A DNA stretch of 64,000 nt, taken from assembly GCA_022652485.1 (NCBI GenBank), contig JALCRK010000010.1, positions 1 through 64,000 on the forward strand. The letters are read 5' to 3'. Made by a program: the position numbers and the translations under genes. The stretch is from Sphingobium sp. Lineage in GTDB: Bacteria; Pseudomonadota; Alphaproteobacteria; Sphingomonadales; Sphingomonadaceae. The notes under the pieces were generated by a model, which did not search any database, was not told where the DNA came from, and worked only from the letters and a program-made list of their open reading frames with translations. Below, piece after piece: positions 8,744 to 17,224 of the stretch (within the stretch, counting starts at the first letter, position 1; every line of letters begins with the position of its first letter).

Positions 8744-10180
8744 ATGAACCGTAAACGCACAGCATTTTCCAAACTAGCGGCATCCTCGCTGCTCGTCGCC
8801 ACCTCGATGGTGGGCTGCACCGGCCAGGCGCTGCACCGCCAAGCCGGGGTCAGCGCGGGCAAGCTCGGCACAATGGCCGACGCGCAGGCGCGCAACGCCG
8901 AGGCCGCTCTGAAGCAGCACGATGCCGCCAAGGCGATCCAGCTTGCCGAAGCCGCCGTCGCCGCGTCGCCCGACAAGGCCGAGTTCCGCACCCTGCTGGG
9001 CCGCGCCTATTTGATGGACGGGCGCTTCGCTTCGGCGCGGCAGGCGTTCGAGGACGCGCTGACGCTGGGCAGCACCGATGGCCGCACGATCGTCAACCTC
9101 TCGCTGATTCACGTCGCTGAGGGAGACAGCAAGGGCGCACAGCGTCTGCTGACCGACCGCGTCGATGTGCTGACCGCCGCCGATTATGGCCTCGCAATGG
9201 CGATGGCAGGCAACCCCGATGAAGCGATCCGCGTTCTCTCTCAGGCGATCCATGCGCCGACAGCGGGGGCGAAGGAGCGGCAGAATCTGGCCTATGCCTA
9301 CGCGCTCGCCGGTCAATGGACCGAGGCGCGTCAGGTTGCCGCGCTCGATCTCGCGCCGATCGATGCCGCCAGGCGGGTGCTGCAATGGGCGGAAAGCGCG
9401 CAGCCGGGTGGCGAAAGCCGCCGCGTTATCGCGATGATGGGCGTTGCGCCGCGCGCCGACGATGCCGGGTTGCCGGTCAGGCTCGCGCTCGGCCAGCCGC
9501 AGGCGCAAGCCCCGGTGCAGATGGCGGAGGCTGCTGCTCCCGCTGCCGTTTCCGCATCCCAGGATTTCGTGCCGCTGCCGGTCGAGGAAGCCGCAGCGCC
9601 TGCGCCGCAGCCTGTGGCGGCTCCCGCGAAGGTCGCGGCTGCTGCTCCGGCTCCGGCGCCCGCTCCCGCTCCCACTCCCGCCAAATGGGCCGTGGCCGAA
9701 GACGATGCCGTGACAGTCCCCGCCTTCACCCCCGCGCGGCGCGCCTCGGCTGCGCCCGCGCTCAAGGCTCCCTTCGCGCCCGCAGCGCGTCCAACACGCG
9801 CGCCGCTGCTCAAATCCAACATTCCAACAGCCACCCCCGCCAGCCTGTGGAAGCCGGTCGACGCCGCTCGCGGTTCCGCCTGGGTCGTCCAGCTCGGCGC
9901 CTTCTCCACCTCGCAGTCCGCCCGCGCCGCCTGGAAACGCTTCGTTGATCTCAACGACAGCCTCAACTTGTTCCCGCAGGTCGTCAGCCAGGCCAACGTC
10001 AATGGCACGAATTTTCACCGCGTCGCCATCGCGGGCTTCAGCGATCGCGCCGGGGCGGACCGTCTGTGCCGCGCGATCCGCGCGCAGGGCGGCGGCTGCT
10101 TCGTGCGTCTTGGCGGCGCCGAGGCGCAGCCAGTGCGCTGGGCGCGAGCGAAAGCGCCCGCGATGCTGGCGATGCGCTAA
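8744..10180 (+). CDS. TPR and SPOR-domain lipoprotein
   Basis: The 478-residue protein from ATG 8744 (MNRKRTAFSKLAASSL, GGGGA upstream) has a lipoprotein signal with lipobox SMVGC, putting the acylated Cys at residue 25. TPR-like helical repeats occupy about residues 45-210 (AEAAVAASPDKAEFRTLLGR and AFEDALTLGSTDGRTIVNLS). A long Ala/Pro-rich linker leads to a C-terminal SPOR domain (AWVVQLGAFSTSQSARAAWK to CFVRLGG). It should be a periplasm-facing, membrane-anchored protein recruited to septal peptidoglycan. As third gene of the parA-like operon it could be the cargo or readout of the ATPase. A strong terminator follows the stop. Confidence 0.88.
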   Translation: MNRKRTAFSKLAASSLLVATSMVGCTGQALHRQAGVSAGKLGTMADAQARNAEAALKQHDAAKAIQLAEAAVAASPDKAEFRTLLGRAYLMDGRFASARQAFEDALTLGSTDGRTIVNLSLIHVAEGDSKGAQRLLTDRVDVLTAADYGLAMAMAGNPDEAIRVLSQAIHAPTAGAKERQNLAYAYALAGQWTEARQVAALDLAPIDAARRVLQWAESAQPGGESRRVIAMMGVAPRADDAGLPVRLALGQPQAQAPVQMAEAAAPAAVSASQDFVPLPVEEAAAPAPQPVAAPAKVAAAAPAPAPAPAPTPAKWAVAEDDAVTVPAFTPARRASAAPALKAPFAPAARPTRAPLLKSNIPTATPASLWKPVDAARGSAWVVQLGAFSTSQSARAAWKRFVDLNDSLNLFPQVVSQANVNGTNFHRVAIAGFSDRAGADRLCRAIRAQGGGCFVRLGGAEAQPVRWARAKAPAMLAMR

Positions 10181-10203
10181 CCCCTGTCCCTCTTCCTCCC
10201 TGT

Positions 10204-10229
10204 GGGGAGCCTTCGGGCTCCCCTTTTTT
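10204..10229 (+). terminator. Rho-independent terminator of the parA-like operon
   Basis: The 8-bp perfect stem GGGGAGCC / GGCTCCCC closes a TTCG tetraloop and is followed by six T residues. It begins 23 bases after the SPOR lipoprotein stop. The T tract reaches the stop codon of the convergent pyrC' gene. Confidence 0.9.
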
Positions 10230-11463
10230 ATCGGTAGAAGATGCCGCCCTTCATCAGGCGGCGGACCCGGCCCTGCACCGGCATCCGGTCGAACGGCGTA
10301 TTGCCCGCCTCGGCCGCCATGCGATTGCTGTCGACGATCCAAGGTGCATCGGGATCGACCAGGATGATGTCCGCCGGGCTGCCCGGCTCGAAGCTCCCGG
10401 CATCGACGCCGAGAATGCGCGCCGGATTGGCGGCGAGCAGCCGCATCAGGCCGGTGATGCCGATATGCCCGTCCCGGACCAGATTGAGCGCCATCGCCAG
10501 CAGGGTTTCCGCGCCCGCCATGCCCGGCGCGGCGTCTGCAAAGGGCAGACGCTTGTCCTCCGGACCGCGCGGATCATGGCTGGAGGTGAGCACGTCCACC
10601 GTACCATCCGCCACCGCCGCCAGCGCGGCCTTGCGGTCATCCTCGCTGCGGAGCGGCGGCGAGAGGCGCGCGAAGGTGCGATAATCGCCCGTCTCGCGGT
10701 CGGACAGGAAAAGATGGGCAGGGGTAATGCCACAGGTAGCACGCAATCCCTCGCGCTTTGCCGCACGGATAAGATCGAAACCCGCCGCTGTGGTGACGAT
10801 CCGGAAATGGATCGCGGCGCCGGTTTCGCGGACCAGCGCGATGTCGCGCGCGATCGCCATCGCTTCCGCGCAGGCGGGTGCGGCGGCAAGGCCGAGCCGC
10901 GTCGCCGTTTCGCCCTGGGTCGCGACCGCCTTGCCCGCGAGCCCGGCGTCCTCCGCGTGGGAGATGACCGTAAGGCCAAGGCCGCTTGCATAGGCCAGCA
11001 CGCGGTACATAACGCCCGAGTCCGCGATCCAGCTTCGCCCGGTGCCGACAGCCTTTGCGCCCGCGCGCTGCATTAGGCCGATCTCTGCCATCTCCGTGCC
11101 CGCGAGGCCGCGTGTCGCGGCGGCTATGGGGTGGACCCAGAAGTCGGGTTTGCCCTTGCGGCTCGCCTCGCGGATCAGGCCCACGTCATCGAGCGGCGAC
11201 GACTGGTCGGGCATCAGTGCCGCGCGGGTGATGCCGCCGAAGTGGAACGCAGGCTTATCTGTCTTGAACACGCCGAGGTCGACCAGCCCCGGTGCAACGA
11301 CGAGGCCGGACGCATCGACTATCTCCGCGTCCGCTGGAATATCCACCGCGCCACTCGCGAGAATGCGCGCGCCTTCGATAAGGAGCGAGCCGTGCGCTGG
11401 CGCATCTCGCGCGGGGTCGGCGAGCAGCCCGCCAGTGATGGCGATTTTCCGGTCGCTTACCAT
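10228..11463 (-). CDS. pyrC: Dihydroorotase-like protein lacking metal ligands (PyrC', non-catalytic ATCase partner)
   Basis: The fold is that of type I dihydroorotase (411 residues from [20 protein letters not shown]). The HxH metal motif after the first strand, normally VDxHVH, reads [17 protein letters not shown], so both ligands are missing. [12 protein letters not shown] and [12 protein letters not shown] are also altered from the catalytic TPHHL and DHAPH forms, although SHAED is kept. Such inactive dihydroorotases are known from Pseudomonas, where PyrC' is needed for aspartate transcarbamoylase assembly. The start codon overlaps the pyrB stop (ATGGTAA, 11457-11463), which fits a co-translated partner subunit. 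I infer a structural role; the catalytic dihydroorotase would then be elsewhere in the genome. Confidence 0.88.
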   Translation of the reverse strand: MVSDRKIAITGGLLADPARDAPAHGSLLIEGARILASGAVDIPADAEIVDASGLVVAPGLVDLGVFKTDKPAFHFGGITRAALMPDQSSPLDDVGLIREASRKGKPDFWVHPIAAATRGLAGTEMAEIGLMQRAGAKAVGTGRSWIADSGVMYRVLAYASGLGLTVISHAEDAGLAGKAVATQGETATRLGLAAAPACAEAMAIARDIALVRETGAAIHFRIVTTAAGFDLIRAAKREGLRATCGITPAHLFLSDRETGDYRTFARLSPPLRSEDDRKAALAAVADGTVDVLTSSHDPRGPEDKRLPFADAAPGMAGAETLLAMALNLVRDGHIGITGLMRLLAANPARILGVDAGSFEPGSPADIILVDPDAPWIVDSNRMAAEAGNTPFDRMPVQGRVRRLMKGGIFYR

Positions 11464-12473
11464 CCGTCGACACCTCTCGCTCCGCGCGTCAGCACATCGA
11501 GGCACGCCATCCGCACCGCGACGCCCATCTCCACCTGCTCGGTAATCGCGGAGCGTTGCGGGTCGTCCGCCACCCCGCTGGTGATCTCCACGCCCCGGTT
11601 CATCGGGCCGGGGTGCATCACGAGCGCGTCGGGCTTCGCCTTGGCCAGCCGCTCTGGCGTTAGTCCATAGAGCGCATGATATTCGCGGGGGGAGGGAATG
11701 AACGCGCCGTCCATTCGTTCATTCTGAAGCCGCAGCATCATCACCACGTCGGTGCCATCGAGCGCCGCGTCGAAATCGGAGTAAGGGGTTGCGCCCATGC
11801 ACTCGACAGCGGCGGGCATCAGCGTCGGCGGTGCGACAACGCGCACCTGCGCGCCCAGTGCCGCGAGGCTCAGCATATTGGAGCGCGCCACCCGGCTGTG
11901 CAGCACATCGCCGCAGATGGTGACGATCTGCCCCTCGATATAACCGCGCCGCCGCCGGATGGTGAGCGCATCGAGCAGCGCCTGCGTGGGGTGCTCATGC
12001 CACCCGTCGCCCGCGTTCAGCACGGGGCAATCGACCTTGTCGGCAATCAGCTGCACCGCGCCGGAGCTGCCGTGGCGGATCACGATCACGTCCGCGCGCA
12101 TCGCGTTCAGCGTCACCGCCGTGTCGATCAGCGTTTCGCCCTTCTTCACGCTGGAGGTGGCAGCGTGCATGTTCACCACATCCGCGCCGAGGCGTTTGCC
12201 AGCGATTTCGAACGAGAGCAGCGTGCGGGTGGAGTTCTCGAAAAAGGCGTTGATCTGGGTGAGGCCCGTGAGGCGGTCATCGTGCTTGCGCGCCGCGCCA
12301 CGGTTAACGCCGACCCAATGCTCGGCCTCATCGAGAAGGAAACGGATTTCCCATGGCTTCAGCTGCGCGATGCCGAGCAGATGGCGGTGAGGAAACATCT
12401 CCTTGCCCCCGGAGTCGGCGGGGCGGCTCTGCCCTGAAGGCGCATCTTCTTCACTCGGCATGGCTCGGTGCAT
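11457..12473 (-). CDS. pyrB: Aspartate carbamoyltransferase catalytic subunit
   Basis: PyrB joins carbamoyl phosphate and aspartate in the second step of pyrimidine synthesis. The protein is 338 residues from the ATG at 12471-12473 (complement); a second in-frame ATG four codons later (12461) is equally plausible, and neither has a strong ribosome-binding site. The carbamoyl-phosphate loop [20 protein letters not shown], the [13 protein letters not shown] segment and the aspartate-loop region [17 protein letters not shown] are present. It lies 14 bases after ruvX and overlaps pyrC' by 7 bases. No regulatory pyrI-like gene is nearby. Association with non-catalytic PyrC' resembles the large class A aspartate transcarbamoylases. 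Confidence 0.95.
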   Translation of the reverse strand: MHRAMPSEEDAPSGQSRPADSGGKEMFPHRHLLGIAQLKPWEIRFLLDEAEHWVGVNRGAARKHDDRLTGLTQINAFFENSTRTLLSFEIAGKRLGADVVNMHAATSSVKKGETLIDTAVTLNAMRADVIVIRHGSSGAVQLIADKVDCPVLNAGDGWHEHPTQALLDALTIRRRRGYIEGQIVTICGDVLHSRVARSNMLSLAALGAQVRVVAPPTLMPAAVECMGATPYSDFDAALDGTDVVMMLRLQNERMDGAFIPSPREYHALYGLTPERLAKAKPDALVMHPGPMNRGVEITSGVADDPQRSAITEQVEMGVAVRMACLDVLTRGARGVDGW

Positions 12474-12486
12474 TAAGGCAGGAGCA

Positions 12487-12984
12487 TCAGAGGGTCAATG
12501 CGTCGATTGCCCCCTGCAATATATAGCTCGCGGCGAGCTTGTCGACGAGTTCGCTGCGCCGGGCGCGGCTGGTGTCGGCCTCGATCATCATGCGGGTGAC
12601 GGCCTGCGTCGACCAGCGCTCGTCCCATAAAAGGATGGGCAATCCCAGGTCCGCCATGTTGCGGGCGAAGGCGCGGCTTGCCTGCGTGCGCGGGCTGTCC
12701 GTTCCATCGAGATTGAGCGGCAGGCCGATGACGATGCCTTTCACCTGCTGCTCCCCCATGAATGCCGCGAGCTGGACCTTGTCCTTGCTGAACTTGCCGC
12801 GCGCGATGGTGTGGGCGGCGGAAGCGATCATCCAGCCAGCGTCGCAAAGCGCCAGGCCGATGGTCCTGGTGCCCACATCCATGCCGATAAGGCGCCCGCC
12901 GTGAGGCAGTGCGATCCGAAAATCGGCTGCCGCTGTCGTGATGATCGCGTTTTCGCTAATGGGCCATTTCCTTATCGCTTCCAT
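12487..12984 (-). CDS. ruvX: Putative pre-16S rRNA nuclease (YqgF/RuvX)
   Basis: This is an RNase H-fold nuclease proposed to finish the 16S rRNA 5' end. From the ATG at 12982-12984 (complement) it has 165 residues, slightly above the usual 140-160. The active-site segment [20 protein letters not shown] contains the first catalytic Asp, [16 protein letters not shown] follows, and [16 protein letters not shown] contains the conserved DER(W)ST. The longer upstream frame has no matching features and overlaps gatC. The gene diverges from gatC with about 31 bases between starts and leads into pyrB. The exact start is uncertain because no clear ribosome-binding site is visible. Confidence 0.9.
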   Translation of the reverse strand: MEAIRKWPISENAIITTAAADFRIALPHGGRLIGMDVGTRTIGLALCDAGWMIASAAHTIARGKFSKDKVQLAAFMGEQQVKGIVIGLPLNLDGTDSPRTQASRAFARNMADLGLPILLWDERWSTQAVTRMMIEADTSRARRSELVDKLAASYILQGAIDALTL

Positions 12985-13015
12985 TCGGGCGCAAGCCGCG
13001 TTATCGGCCATCTCC

Positions 13016-13318
13016 ATGTCGATAGATAGCAGCACCGTCAAGAAAGTCGCCAGCCTTGCGCGCATCGCCGTCACGGACGACGAGGCCGAGCGGCTGGTCC
13101 CCGAACTCAACAATATCCTCGGCTGGGTCGAGCAACTGGGCGAAGTAGATGTCTCCGGCGTGCAGCCGATGACCGCCGTGATCCCCAACGCTCTGCGCCT
13201 GCGCGATGATGTGGTGAACGCCGATCCGCTCACCGGTGGCGATGTGCGCGACAAGGTGCTCGCCAACGCCCCGCAGGCTGAGCATGGCTTCTTCGCCGTG
13301 CCGAAGGTGATCGAATAA
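13016..13318 (+). CDS. gatC: Asp-tRNA(Asn)/Glu-tRNA(Gln) amidotransferase subunit C
   Basis: GatC is the small stabilising subunit of the GatCAB amidotransferase, which makes Gln-tRNA(Gln) and/or Asn-tRNA(Asn). The 100-residue frame from ATG 13016 starts [20 protein letters not shown] and has the canonical N-terminal helix and the [15 protein letters not shown] belt motif. It ends [13 protein letters not shown], as expected. It is separated from gatA by 91 bases that contain a palindromic repeat. Length and motifs leave little doubt. Confidence 0.95.
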   Translation: MSIDSSTVKKVASLARIAVTDDEAERLVPELNNILGWVEQLGEVDVSGVQPMTAVIPNALRLRDDVVNADPLTGGDVRDKVLANAPQAEHGFFAVPKVIE

Positions 13319-13337
13319 TGACCGAAGGGCATCATTC

Positions 13338-13404
13338 GATCATCCCCGCGCAGGCGGGGATCCAGAATCATAAGCAGGGCTGGGCTCCTGCCTGCGCAGG
13401 AGCA
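13338..13404. repeat. Double-hairpin palindromic repeat between gatC and gatA
   Basis: The left hairpin pairs CCCCGC (13344-13349) with GCGGGG (13354-13359) and is followed by the ATCCAG tag. The right hairpin pairs GCTCCTG (13384-13390) with CAGGAGC (13397-13403). It belongs to the same family as elements at 28582, 43028 and 58156. The right arm contains the AGGAG ribosome-binding site of gatA. Confidence 0.75.
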
Positions 13405-13409
13405 CGCAA

Positions 13410-14885
13410 GTGAGCAATCTGACGGACCTGACAGTCGCTGAGATCCGCGATGGCGTGGCAGCGGGTACATTCTCCGCGCGCGAAGTGGCGAGCGCGTTTA
13501 ACACTGCGGTGGAAAGCGGGCGCGCGCTTAACGCCTATATCGTCGAGACGCCGGAGCTGGCGCTGAAAGCCGCCGATGCGGCGGATGCGGCACGCACGAG
13601 CGGAGAACTGAAGCCGCTTTCCGGCCTGCCGATCGGCATGAAGGATCTGTTCTGCACCGAGGGCGTGCAGACGACCGCCGCTTCGCACATCCTTGAAGGT
13701 TTCGTGCCGTCTTATGAGTCGACTGTGTCGGCCAAGCTCTGGGCGGCGGGTGCGGGGATGCTCGGCAAACTGAACCTCGACCAGTTTGCGATGGGCAGCT
13801 CCAACGAGACCAGCGCGTTCGGCAAGGTGATCTCGCCGTGGCGCGACGCCAGCGGCAAAGACCTTGCTCCCGGCGGCTCCTCGGGCGGTAGCTCCTCGGC
13901 CATTTCCGCGCGGCTCTGCCCGGCAGCGACCGGCACCGATACCGGCGGCTCGATCCGGCAACCGGCTGCATTCACAGGCATATCCGGCATCAAGCCGACC
14001 TATGGCCGCTGCTCGCGCTGGGGCATCGTCGCGTTTGCTTCTTCTCTAGATCAGGCGGGCGCTATGGCGCGCACCGTGAAGGACAACGCGATCCTGCTGG
14101 AAGCGATGGCAGGCTTCGACGCGAAAGACGCGACTTCGCTCGATCTCCCGGTGCCGCAGTGGGAAGCGAACCTCTCCTCCGATCTGCGCGGCAAGAAGGT
14201 CGGCATCCCGAAGGAATACCGCCCCGATGGTTTGAATGCCGAGATCGCGGCGCTGTGGGATCAGGGGATCGCGTGGTTGAAGGACGCGGGCGCGGAGGTG
14301 TTGGAAGTGTCGCTGCCGCACACCCAATACGCCCTGCCGACCTATTATATCATCGCGCCCGCCGAGGCCTCGTCCAACCTCGCCCGCTATGACGGCGTGC
14401 GCTACGGCCAGCGGGTGCTGCCTGATGGCGCGGGGCTACAGGATATGTACGCCGCCACCCGCGCCGCGGGTTTCGGCGACGAAGTGAAGCGCCGCATCAT
14501 GATCGGCACTTATGTCCTCTCCGCAGGATTCTACGACGCCTATTACACGCAGGCGTGTAAGGTGCGGGCGCTCATCAGCCGCGACTTCGATCTCGCTTTC
14601 GAGAAGTGCGATCTGCTCCTGACGCCGACCGCGCCAAGTGCAGCCTTCCCGCTGGGCGAGAAGCAGGACGATCCGCTGGCGATGTATCTGAACGACGTGT
14701 TCACCGTCCCCGCCTCGCTCGCCGGGTTGCCTGCGATGGCGGTGCCGGGCGGCCTGAACAGCGCTGGCCTGCCGATTGGACTTCAGATCATCGGCAAGGC
14801 GCTGGACGAGCAGGGCGTGCTGAATGCGAGCCTGGCGCTCGAAGAACGCGCGGGCTTCACGGCACGACCGGAGAAATGGTGGTGA
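13410..14885 (+). CDS. gatA: Asp-tRNA(Asn)/Glu-tRNA(Gln) amidotransferase subunit A
   Basis: GatA is the amidase-signature subunit that releases ammonia from glutamine for the GatB kinase/amidotransferase. The 491-residue frame starts at GTG 13410 ([16 protein letters not shown]). The catalytic Lys is in [15 protein letters not shown], and the Ser-cisSer-Ser motif is [20 protein letters not shown], followed by [19 protein letters not shown] lies seven bases before the GTG, inside a 7-bp hairpin of the preceding repeat, so translation initiation could be structure-sensitive. The stop codon is followed, instead of by gatB, by a foreign-looking Trypco2 gene. Confidence 0.97.
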   Translation: MSNLTDLTVAEIRDGVAAGTFSAREVASAFNTAVESGRALNAYIVETPELALKAADAADAARTSGELKPLSGLPIGMKDLFCTEGVQTTAASHILEGFVPSYESTVSAKLWAAGAGMLGKLNLDQFAMGSSNETSAFGKVISPWRDASGKDLAPGGSSGGSSSAISARLCPAATGTDTGGSIRQPAAFTGISGIKPTYGRCSRWGIVAFASSLDQAGAMARTVKDNAILLEAMAGFDAKDATSLDLPVPQWEANLSSDLRGKKVGIPKEYRPDGLNAEIAALWDQGIAWLKDAGAEVLEVSLPHTQYALPTYYIIAPAEASSNLARYDGVRYGQRVLPDGAGLQDMYAATRAAGFGDEVKRRIMIGTYVLSAGFYDAYYTQACKVRALISRDFDLAFEKCDLLLTPTAPSAAFPLGEKQDDPLAMYLNDVFTVPASLAGLPAMAVPGGLNSAGLPIGLQIIGKALDEQGVLNASLALEERAGFTARPEKWW

Positions 14886-14890
14886 GCAAT

Positions 14891-15253
14891 ATGGATCGGG
14901 CAGATAACAGCGAGCTTAGAGTGTTTGTGGCTGAGACACTTCGCGCGGTCATGTCTGGAATAAGCGAGGTGTTGGCGGATACACGGTTTACCTCGATATA
15001 TGGTAGCGGCGAACATGCTTTCGGTGTTCCTGAAAAAGTTGACTTCGACGTTGCAGTATCTGCCGAACATTCTGGTGCATCCTCAGGCGGCTTTAAATTG
15101 CAGGTCTTTGGGGTAAGTGCCAACACTGGAGGCGAGGCAGTGAGTAAAGGGTCGACTATCAGCAGAATCGCGTTTTCAGTGCCGACACAGTTTAAGAAAT
15201 ACGAGGATAGATCAGAGCCTGAAGATCGATATGGCGAAATTGAAAATGACTAA
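14891..15253 (+). CDS. Trypco2 (trypsin-co-occurring domain 2)-like protein inserted between gatA and gatB
   Basis: The 120-residue protein begins [20 protein letters not shown]; an ATG at 14876 overlapping the gatA stop would add five residues. The helix [20 protein letters not shown] followed by two strands, [20 protein letters not shown] and [20 protein letters not shown], then [12 protein letters not shown], matches the Trypco2 layout. Trypco2 is known from predicted conflict systems that also encode trypsin-like proteases. It has no signal peptide, so it is cytosolic. The gene is clearly richer in A/T than gatA and gatB. Its stop overlaps the preferred gatB start, so the insertion kept translation of the operon coupled. 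The family call is from memory of the pattern. Confidence 0.72.
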   Translation: MDRADNSELRVFVAETLRAVMSGISEVLADTRFTSIYGSGEHAFGVPEKVDFDVAVSAEHSGASSGGFKLQVFGVSANTGGEAVSKGSTISRIAFSVPTQFKKYEDRSEPEDRYGEIEND

Positions 15254-16748
15254 CTCAATCTATCGCATACAGGGCGCAACCGGCGAGTGGGAGGTCGTGA
15301 TCGGCCTTGAGGTCCATGCGCAGATCACCACCAACGCCAAGCTGTTCTCCGGCGCGGCGACGGCTTTCGGCGCGGAGCCGAACACGCAGGTTTCGCTCGT
15401 CGACGCCGCCATGCCCGGCATGTTGCCTGTGCCGAACCGCGAATGCATACGTCAGGCTGTCCGCACCGGCATGGCGATCGACGCGCAGATCAACAAATGG
15501 TCGCGCTTTGATCGCAAGAATTATTTCTACGCCGATCTGCCGCAGGGCTATCAGATCAGCCAGCTCTATCACCCGCTGGTAGGCGAGGGGCAGATCGAGA
15601 TCAGCCTCGACGACAAGAACCCGGAAGCGGATGTGAAAACCATCGGCATCGAGCGCATCCATGTCGAGCAGGACGCGGGCAAGCTGATGCACGATCAGCA
15701 CCCGACGCGCAGCTATGTGGACTTGAACCGCTCCGGCGTCGCGCTGATGGAGATCGTCTCGCGGCCCGATATGCGCTCGCCTGCCGAAGCGGGCGCCTAT
15801 CTCTCGAAGCTGCGGACGATTCTGCGCTATGTCGGCTCATGCGACGGGAATATGGACCAGGGTTCCATGCGCGCGGATGTGAACGTCTCCGTCCGCAAGC
15901 CTGGCGAAGAATTCGGCACCCGCACCGAGACGAAGAACGTCAACTCCGTGCGCTTCGTGATGCAGGCGATCGAGCATGAGGCGAACCGGCAGGTCGATGT
16001 GCTGGAGAGCGGCGGCAAGATAGTGCAGGAAACCCGCCTGTTCGATCCCGATACCGGCAGCACACGCTCGATGCGCTCCAAAGAGGATGCGCACGATTAT
16101 CGCTATTTCCCGGATCCGGATTTGCTGCCGTTGGAGCTGGACGACGCGTTTTTGGAAGAATGCCGCGCCTCGCTGCCGGAGCTGCCGGATGCCAAGCGCC
16201 ATCGCTATGAGAATGCGCTGGGCCTCTCGCCCTATAATGCGGGTGTGCTGACGGCAGATGCCGACACGGCCCGCTGGTTCGAGGCGCTGATCGCGGCGAG
16301 TGCGGCAAAGCAGGGCAAAGCAGAGGGCGATGTCGCCAAGGCGGCGGCGAACTGGCTGCTTTCGGAGCTGTATGGCGCGCTCAACCGGCTCGGTAAGACG
16401 CTGGAGACCAGCCCGGTCAACCCGGAGCAGGGCGCGGAGCTGCTTGCGCTCGTCGCCGATGGAACCATTTCGGGTACGATTGCCAAGCAGGTGTTCGAAA
16501 TCATGCTGGACAGTGGAGGCAATGCTGCTCAGATTGTCGAGGAGCGGGGGCTCAAGCAGACGTCTGATACAGGCGCGATCGAGACGGCGGTGGCAAAAAT
16601 TCTTGCCGACAATGCCGATAAGGTTGCGCAGTATAAGGCGGGCAAGGAAGCGCTGTTCGGCTTCTTCGTCGGCCAGACAATGAAGGCGATGCAGGGCAAG
16701 GCTAACCCGCAGGTGGTGAATGAACTGCTGAAGAAGATGCTGGGGTAG
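15246..16748 (+). CDS. gatB: Asp-tRNA(Asn)/Glu-tRNA(Gln) amidotransferase subunit B
   Basis: GatB activates the misacylated tRNA carboxylate with ATP and transfers ammonia. The 500-residue product from ATG 15246 ([20 protein letters not shown]) shows the [17 protein letters not shown] motif, the [20 protein letters not shown] motif and [19 protein letters not shown]. The C-terminal YqeY-like tail is complete ([14 protein letters not shown]). An upstream in-frame ATG at 15231 would add five residues; neither start has a strong ribosome-binding site. Overlap with the upstream Trypco2 stop suggests re-initiation after that gene. Confidence 0.96.
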   Translation: MTNSIYRIQGATGEWEVVIGLEVHAQITTNAKLFSGAATAFGAEPNTQVSLVDAAMPGMLPVPNRECIRQAVRTGMAIDAQINKWSRFDRKNYFYADLPQGYQISQLYHPLVGEGQIEISLDDKNPEADVKTIGIERIHVEQDAGKLMHDQHPTRSYVDLNRSGVALMEIVSRPDMRSPAEAGAYLSKLRTILRYVGSCDGNMDQGSMRADVNVSVRKPGEEFGTRTETKNVNSVRFVMQAIEHEANRQVDVLESGGKIVQETRLFDPDTGSTRSMRSKEDAHDYRYFPDPDLLPLELDDAFLEECRASLPELPDAKRHRYENALGLSPYNAGVLTADADTARWFEALIAASAAKQGKAEGDVAKAAANWLLSELYGALNRLGKTLETSPVNPEQGAELLALVADGTISGTIAKQVFEIMLDSGGNAAQIVEERGLKQTSDTGAIETAVAKILADNADKVAQYKAGKEALFGFFVGQTMKAMQGKANPQVVNELLKKMLG

Positions 16749-16843
16749 GTAAACCAAACTGGATTGATATGGGCCAAATTGTCTGCCCCTGAGTTGGTCG
16801 GTCGTTAACGCCGATGGCGCAATGTTTGTTTTGGGGGAGTGAC

Positions 16844-17176
16844 ATGAAGTATAGAGCTATGGTCCTAGGCGCGCTTGCGGCGCTTTCTGGCTGTGCGTCG
16901 ACGCAGAAGGTTCTCGACAAGGCGCCAACCGAGGTGTTCCATTCGGAAAAGAGCCAGAACGAAGTAGCCTTCTGTTTGGCTAACAAGAACAACACTGCGG
17001 CGATGGATCGCGATGATGGCGCGAAAGTCGTGCTTATCAAGAATGGCTATGGGGGCGTGTCCCTGGCCTTTTCCGTCTACCAGGAAGGTACAGGGAGCAG
17101 GATCGAATATCGCAAGCAGTTCGGCACGATAGGCGGTATCTGGAAACAGTGCGTAGGGATGAAGGACGCAAAATAA
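16844..17176 (+). CDS. Small uncharacterised lipoprotein
   Basis: The 110-residue protein from ATG 16844 (GGGGGAG upstream) has a lipoprotein signal, MKYRAMVLGALAALSGC, with the acylated Cys at residue 17. The mature part is small and contains two further Cys residues (EVAFCLANKNNTAAM and IWKQCVGMKDAK) that could form a disulfide in the periplasm. I recognise no family. Base composition is A/T-richer than the housekeeping genes on either side and similar to the protease gene 48 bases downstream. It may form a unit with that protease. Confidence 0.75.
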   Translation: MKYRAMVLGALAALSGCASTQKVLDKAPTEVFHSEKSQNEVAFCLANKNNTAAMDRDDGAKVVLIKNGYGGVSLAFSVYQEGTGSRIEYRKQFGTIGGIWKQCVGMKDAK

Positions 17177-17224
17177 AAGCGTCTGGCGTGATTAGCCCAT
17201 CGCGTTCCACATCGGCCTGAGCGG

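Noticed and set aside
10228..11463. Standard catalytic dihydroorotase
   Set aside because: The HxH and DHAPH metal sites are missing, so I treat it as the non-catalytic form.
13338..13404. CRISPR-like repeat
   Set aside because: Only two hairpins occur, with no regular spacers; it is an interspersed palindromic repeat.
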